A stretch of DNA of 21,712 nucleotides from Didymodactylos carnosus (taxonomy: Eukaryota > Rotifera > Eurotatoria > Philodinida > Philodinidae), in assembly GCA_905250885.1 (NCBI GenBank), contig CAJNOQ010003029.1, positions 1 through 21,712 of the forward strand, in the 5' to 3' direction. Under the pieces are notes generated by a model. It saw only the letters and a program-made list of their open reading frames with translations. It searched no databases and was not told the origin of the DNA. A program made the position numbers and the translations under genes. This document shows positions 18,186 to 21,712 of this stretch, piece after piece. The stretch's first letter is position 1, and every line of letters starts with the position of its first letter.

Positions 18186-18360
18186 CCAACTTAGACTACC
18201 GTTTTCAGCGTGCTTTGAAGAAATCGAAGGTAAAATGACTAAGTATGCAACGCCTAACGATGACAAAGCTGTTATCTTCGAATTATAGAGAGCTTCAATT
18301 TAAAGCGCCTGTCTCTAGTGTAACGGCTTACCAGCAACTTTTCGGTCCAGATCCGAAGTA
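18186..18360 (+). pseudogene. Frameshifted coding-like fragment, family unknown
   Basis: Directly right of element J a plus frame reads PFSACFEEIEGKMTKYATPN then DDKAVIFEL and stops. Shifting one frame, it continues ELQFKAPVSSVTAYQQLFGP to a stop at 18359. The two pieces look like one protein with a small frameshift at about 18288. I do not recognise it. Confidence 0.25.
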
Positions 18361-19336
18361 AAGTAAAGTGAGCTTATCCAGGAACTTAGCTTTTTGATAG
18401 TCTGATTATTTTGCTGGAAGATCTATAATTCGGTCTTGGACAAGAAGTGCCTGATACAGTGAAGATACACAGATTTAAAATGTCTTGTTCAGTATTTTAG
18501 ACTTAAAACGTCCTCTAACATTTGGCTCTGCCATTGCGTGGAATTAGATTAGTTACATTGTCCAGAAAAGTAAAATCATCATTCCAAGATGGTAAACAAG
18601 TGGTGATAGCAAAAACTGTTTTTCGATTATCAGCTCTTAATTTGGCTCCATTTTATCCTAGCAGAATTCTGACGGTAAATTCATAGGCAGTGTGGAACAT
18701 CACGTTATAGTGATTCTTTCAAAAGTGTCTCGAGCTATTCATTTATGAAAACCAGTGATTGTTTTTTAACTGTTTATAATCCAGCTAAGCCATATATCTA
18801 CACTCAAAATATGATCATGAAACTTCTGATAAGATAAGCAAGTCATCGTATACACAAATTTTCAAAATGAGCTCACTTGTATTTGAGCCTAGAACTGGCT
18901 TCCACTATGGGATACTAGCATATAATGCCATGGAATTAGGTTCAACCTTAATTAACCAAAAATTTCAAATTACTATTGCTCATACTACGATTTCGAGTAT
19001 TCAATAAAAATATTAGTTACATTTTTTGTGTACCTTGCCTGTAAAAGCAAGAACTCCACCGTCTATGTCTTGCGCTCTCTGTTCAACTTTATATAGGTTA
19101 AAGTTCCAGTGGTCTAATGAAAATGTCGTATGTGCTCTGAGACGTCGAAAATAGAACTTCTCTTGTGCTATTGCTACGATTTACCTGAAGAAATTTTTGA
19201 GCCTATCCTAGATTCAAAACGTTCCGCCGCCTTTGCATGATTTGGCTTACAAAAGATTAAAAAACAAACAAAATTTGTTTACCAATCTCTATACCTGATC
19301 AACTCCCACTCATCCTGTCAAAAGTGCGTAGTCAGT
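18361..19336. other. No gene recognised
   Basis: No convincing ORF, RNA gene or repeat on either strand. It may be intron of the minus-strand gene whose exon starts at 19866. Confidence 0.5.
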
Positions 19337-19458
19337 ACTGCAGTGCATACCTATGACGTTTCTGTGCACCTGAATAGTCTCATCGTCCATTGCTCTTAGC
19401 CATGCACATATTCTCATCCTTATCCTCAGTGTAGTCTTAATCGATTAAAGAAATATGT

Positions 19459-19866
19459 ATGCAAATTACCAGAACCACGATCTTCATTCAATGAGGTGAT
19501 CGGCCTTGGTCTCACATGCAGCTCCTCGCTTCTAGAATATACCTTGAAACCATCTGTTGCAAAAACATTATTAGCCTTCGGAATTTGAACGGTCGAAGCT
19601 CCAGCGTCAAAGTCGCCGTTACACCATGAAGGAAACTTATTAGGAGAATATCCATACAGGCAACTGTCGTAGTTCACGGTCATATTAGCACTTTTCTCCT
19701 GGTCGCGAGAAAAATCATGAGTCGTCTCTGATAAGCTAGGGACAGATTTTGTGGCATATCTCGTTTCCGATGGTGCATAGTAGGATCCAGAGCTTGTCGA
19801 CAATCCACTGTATCTTGATTTCTTTTTGTATTTCGAGCTTATTTTACCCATCGCACGTCTCTGCAA
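19459..19866 (-). CDS. Exon of unrecognised protein with myristoylation-like N-terminus
   Basis: The minus frame is open from an acceptor-like TTTATTGCAG (exon from about 19860) to a donor TTCTG|GTAATT at 19458/19459. An ATG at 19849-19851 gives MGKISSKYKKKSRYSG: Gly2, Ser5/Ser6 and a run of Lys, the pattern of N-myristoylated proteins held at membranes by a basic patch (compare MGKxNSK in neuronal calcium sensors). The rest is Ser/Tyr-rich and low in hydrophobics (STSSGSYYAPSETRYATKSV, DGFKVYSRSEELHVRPRP), so probably disordered. Without splicing the frame continues 11 codons to a stop at 19426. With splicing to an acceptor at 19355 (GACTATTCAG) a short tail AQKRHRYALQY is possible. The exon ends in phase 1 and could instead join the exon at 16487. 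Family not recognised. Confidence 0.4.
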
Positions 19867-19869
19867 TAA

Positions 19870-20515
19870 ACCTGAATCTCTTCAACAACCAAGATTATAT
19901 CTAAAAAATGAATCACTATCGGAACGTCGAGAACGACAAATAATGAAATATGAAGGATGGTAACATCAAATCTCCGACAGGAGTTTTGAAGGGTGAAATG
20001 CAGGCTTCACCCTCAAACAGTTCCATGAAAAAATAAATTTCGCTTAAAATATTCTTAAAATATTGGCCATATGTCAAAACCTCTAAATGCAAAATTGGAG
20101 CTTTTAATACTTGCGCGTTACCGAGTTGAGGCTACATTACCTTTTATCAGAAAAAACGGTATACTGCCGGACCCTAAAAACAGCAAAAAAAGGTTCGACA
20201 GCGCTACGGAACGTTTTAGGTTCGTTTTAGGCTACATGGGCGAAACTCTTTTTATGAAACCTTTTTAGATTCAGTACAAAACCTTTTCGGTGCTGTAGAA
20301 CGAAAAATGGTTCACCCTCACCCTCCCTTTCGAATGATGTAAGTTTTAGTAACTCTGCACGAGGTTAAAAATTTCGAACCGCTTGATATGAAGTGAAATT
20401 AAGTGAGTAACGGGTGTTCTTGTGTTTTGTCGTTCGTTCTGTTACCTATTATATGAAGGAATATATGAATGAGGAAGAAAACTCGTAGGTTTTATTTAGC
20501 TATTTAGATACTTAC
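19870..20515. other. No gene recognised
   Basis: A 65-codon plus ORF at 20071-20268 has no family features and repeats its own wording (acgttttaggttcgttttaggc), so it is not called as a gene. Confidence 0.5.
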
Positions 20516-20785
20516 AGTTTGTGCAGGTTCACATTTTATGGGCCTCTGGGATGTTTAAATATTTAGAGTTTGTGCAGGTTCACATTTTATGGGCCTCTGG
20601 GATGTTTAAATATTTAGAGTTTGTGCAGGTTCACACTTTGTAGGTGTGTTAGATATTTAGCCATTTAGATCTTCAGATATTTACAGTTTGTGCAGGTTTC
20701 ACATTTTAGAGGCCTCTCAGATATTTACATATTAACAGTTTAGTTCACATTTCTTAGGCCTGTAAGATATTTAGATCCAGAGATG
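20516..20785 (+). repeat. Tandem repeat, 51-bp unit, about five copies
   Basis: Units start with AGTTTGTGCAGGTTCACAT. Copies 1 and 2 (20516-20566, 20567-20617) are identical over 51 bp. Copy 3 (from 20618) diverges after 19 bases, copy 4 starts near 20685, and copy 5 near 20738 is degenerate. Copies become less alike towards the right. Confidence 0.9.
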
Positions 20786-20789
20786 TCAT

Positions 20790-21200
20790 AATACGGATAC
20801 AGAATGTATTCACTCAATATAAACGTCTTACAGTACGAATACGGGCAATACGTGCAAACTCGATACAGAGTCTGTAGTCTGTATCCGTATTCACTTTTAT
20901 ACTCGATACAGAGTTTGTACTCTGTATCCGTATTCACCTTTGTATCTATATGTATTTATGAATTCTTGGGATTCTGGGATTTTACTCTGTATCCGTATTC
21001 ACTCTGTATCCGTATTGACATTTATCTATGCATTTATGAATTCTTGGGATTCTGGGATTTTACTCTGTATCCGTATTCACTCTGTATCCGTATTGACATT
21101 TATCTATGCATTTATGAATTCTTGGGATTCTGGGATTTTACTCTGTATTCTGTATTCGTACTCACTTTTATACTGGATACAGAGTCTGTAGTCTGTAGGA
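20790..21200 (+). repeat. Tandem repeat, 78-bp unit built from CTCTGTATCCGTATTCAC words
   Basis: A 78-bp unit starting GAATTCTTGGGATTCTGGGA is found at 20960-21037 and 21038-21115, with a partial copy from 21116. Each unit contains two copies of the word CTCTGTATCCGTATT, which also occurs singly at about 20878-20940 and inverted at about 20791-20803. Because 78 is a multiple of three, long repetitive ORFs appear here in several frames; I treat them as artefacts. Confidence 0.9.
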
Positions 21201-21712
21201 AATTTTCAGTTTTCGGCGGGAAAACGCTGATTCACGACGAAATGTTTTTTCTGAACGTATGGAGACTTATTTTTCTGTAGAAAAATTTGTTTTTCTGTGG
21301 AAATTTTCATGCAGGATTCTGTCGAATATTTTTTCAGGAGAAATGCTCTCTATTCCGCTTAATTTTTCATATAGAATTCTGCCGAATATTTTTTCAGCAG
21401 AACACTGTGAAAAAAAAATGAGCGTGATTCCGCCAGTTCGTGCGAGAGAATATTTTTTCGTCGGGAATTTCAATTTTTCTGCAGAAAATTTTCAGTTTTC
21501 GGCGGGAAAACGCTGATTCACGACGAAATGTTTTTTCCGAACGTATGCAAACTTATTTTTCTGTGGAAACTTTCATACAGGATTGTGCTAAATATTTTTT
21601 CAGCAGAGCACTGTGAAAAAAAATGAGCGTGATTCCACAAGTTCCTGCGGGAAAATATTTTTTCGTTGCGAATTTCAATTTTTCGGCGGGAACCATTAAT
21701 TCACGGCGAAAT
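21200..21712 (+). repeat. Satellite-like tandem repeat, unit about 286 bp, runs off the window
   Basis: Copy 1 (21200-21485) and copy 2 (21486-about 21670) both start AAATTTTCAGTTTTCGGCGG and share GCTGATTCACGACGAAATG and AATGAGCGTGATTCC. Copy 2 lacks about 100 bp that in copy 1 is itself an internal duplication (TCTGYCGAATATTTTTTCAG twice). A third copy starts at about 21671 and is cut by the window end. ORFs across it are read-through of the repeat. Confidence 0.85.

Noticed and set aside
20804-21280. 158-codon plus ORF and an 83-codon ORF with repeating YSVSV/CIYEFLGFWDF peptides
   Set aside because: They are read-through of the 78-bp tandem repeat, whose length is a multiple of three; several frames are open at once.
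21259-21516. ORFs on both strands in the 286-bp repeat
   Set aside because: Low-complexity read-through of satellite-like sequence, with no independent sign of coding.

Overview
This window looks like an AT-rich, gene-poor stretch of a small-genome invertebrate. The evidence is eukaryotic gene structure with very short GT-AG introns (58 bp at 677-734 and 58 bp at 9722-9779), one long CorA-type ORF, and a dense mixture of DNA transposons (MULE, piggyBac, TA- and TTAA-flanked MITEs), non-LTR retrotransposon pieces, a possible Penelope-like piece and fold-back elements. This mix fits a rotifer, perhaps a bdelloid, but that assignment is inference from gene style only.

Layout. 1-120: AT/GC-alternating motif with perfect GCGTTTAAACGC palindromes. 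174-875 (-): spliced 3' part of an unrecognised host gene. 964-2225: two fold-back structures, the second an inverted duplication of coding-like sequence. 2903-3062 (-): probable first exon of a small membrane protein. 4078-4858: a 773-bp TTAA-bounded fold-back carrying a nested hairpin. 5213-5649 (-): broken reverse transcriptase. 5702-5846 and 5996-6178: two MITEs. 7189-8126: fold-back. 8781-10475 (-): decayed MULE transposase gene with a 58-bp intron, into which a LINE 3' end is inserted. 10954-12309 (+): CorA-family transporter, the one clearly intact gene. 13318-13650: decayed coding-like sequence. 13998-14820: fold-back. 14911-16034: an element bounded by inverted arrays of a TGAGCAATAAT-type repeat, with a perfect hairpin and the C-terminal half of a second MULE transposase inside. 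16046-16197 (-): piggyBac C-terminal zinc-binding remnant. 16222-16487 (-): Cys-rich terminal exon of an unrecognised gene. 17369-18178: fold-back with inverted 200-bp arms, an 11-bp flanking direct repeat and a GIY-YIG-like remnant, possibly a Penelope-like element. 19459-19866 (-): exon encoding a protein with a myristoylation-like N-terminus. 20516-21712: three unrelated tandem-repeat families side by side.

The genes do not form a pathway. The dominant theme is transposon decay around a few host genes. The least conventional items are the tandem-array-bounded MULE derivative (14911-16034), the possible Penelope-like element with inverted terminal repeats (17369-18178), and the CorA protein in which the signature GMN is SMN. 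All homology calls come from reading motifs by eye; no search was run.
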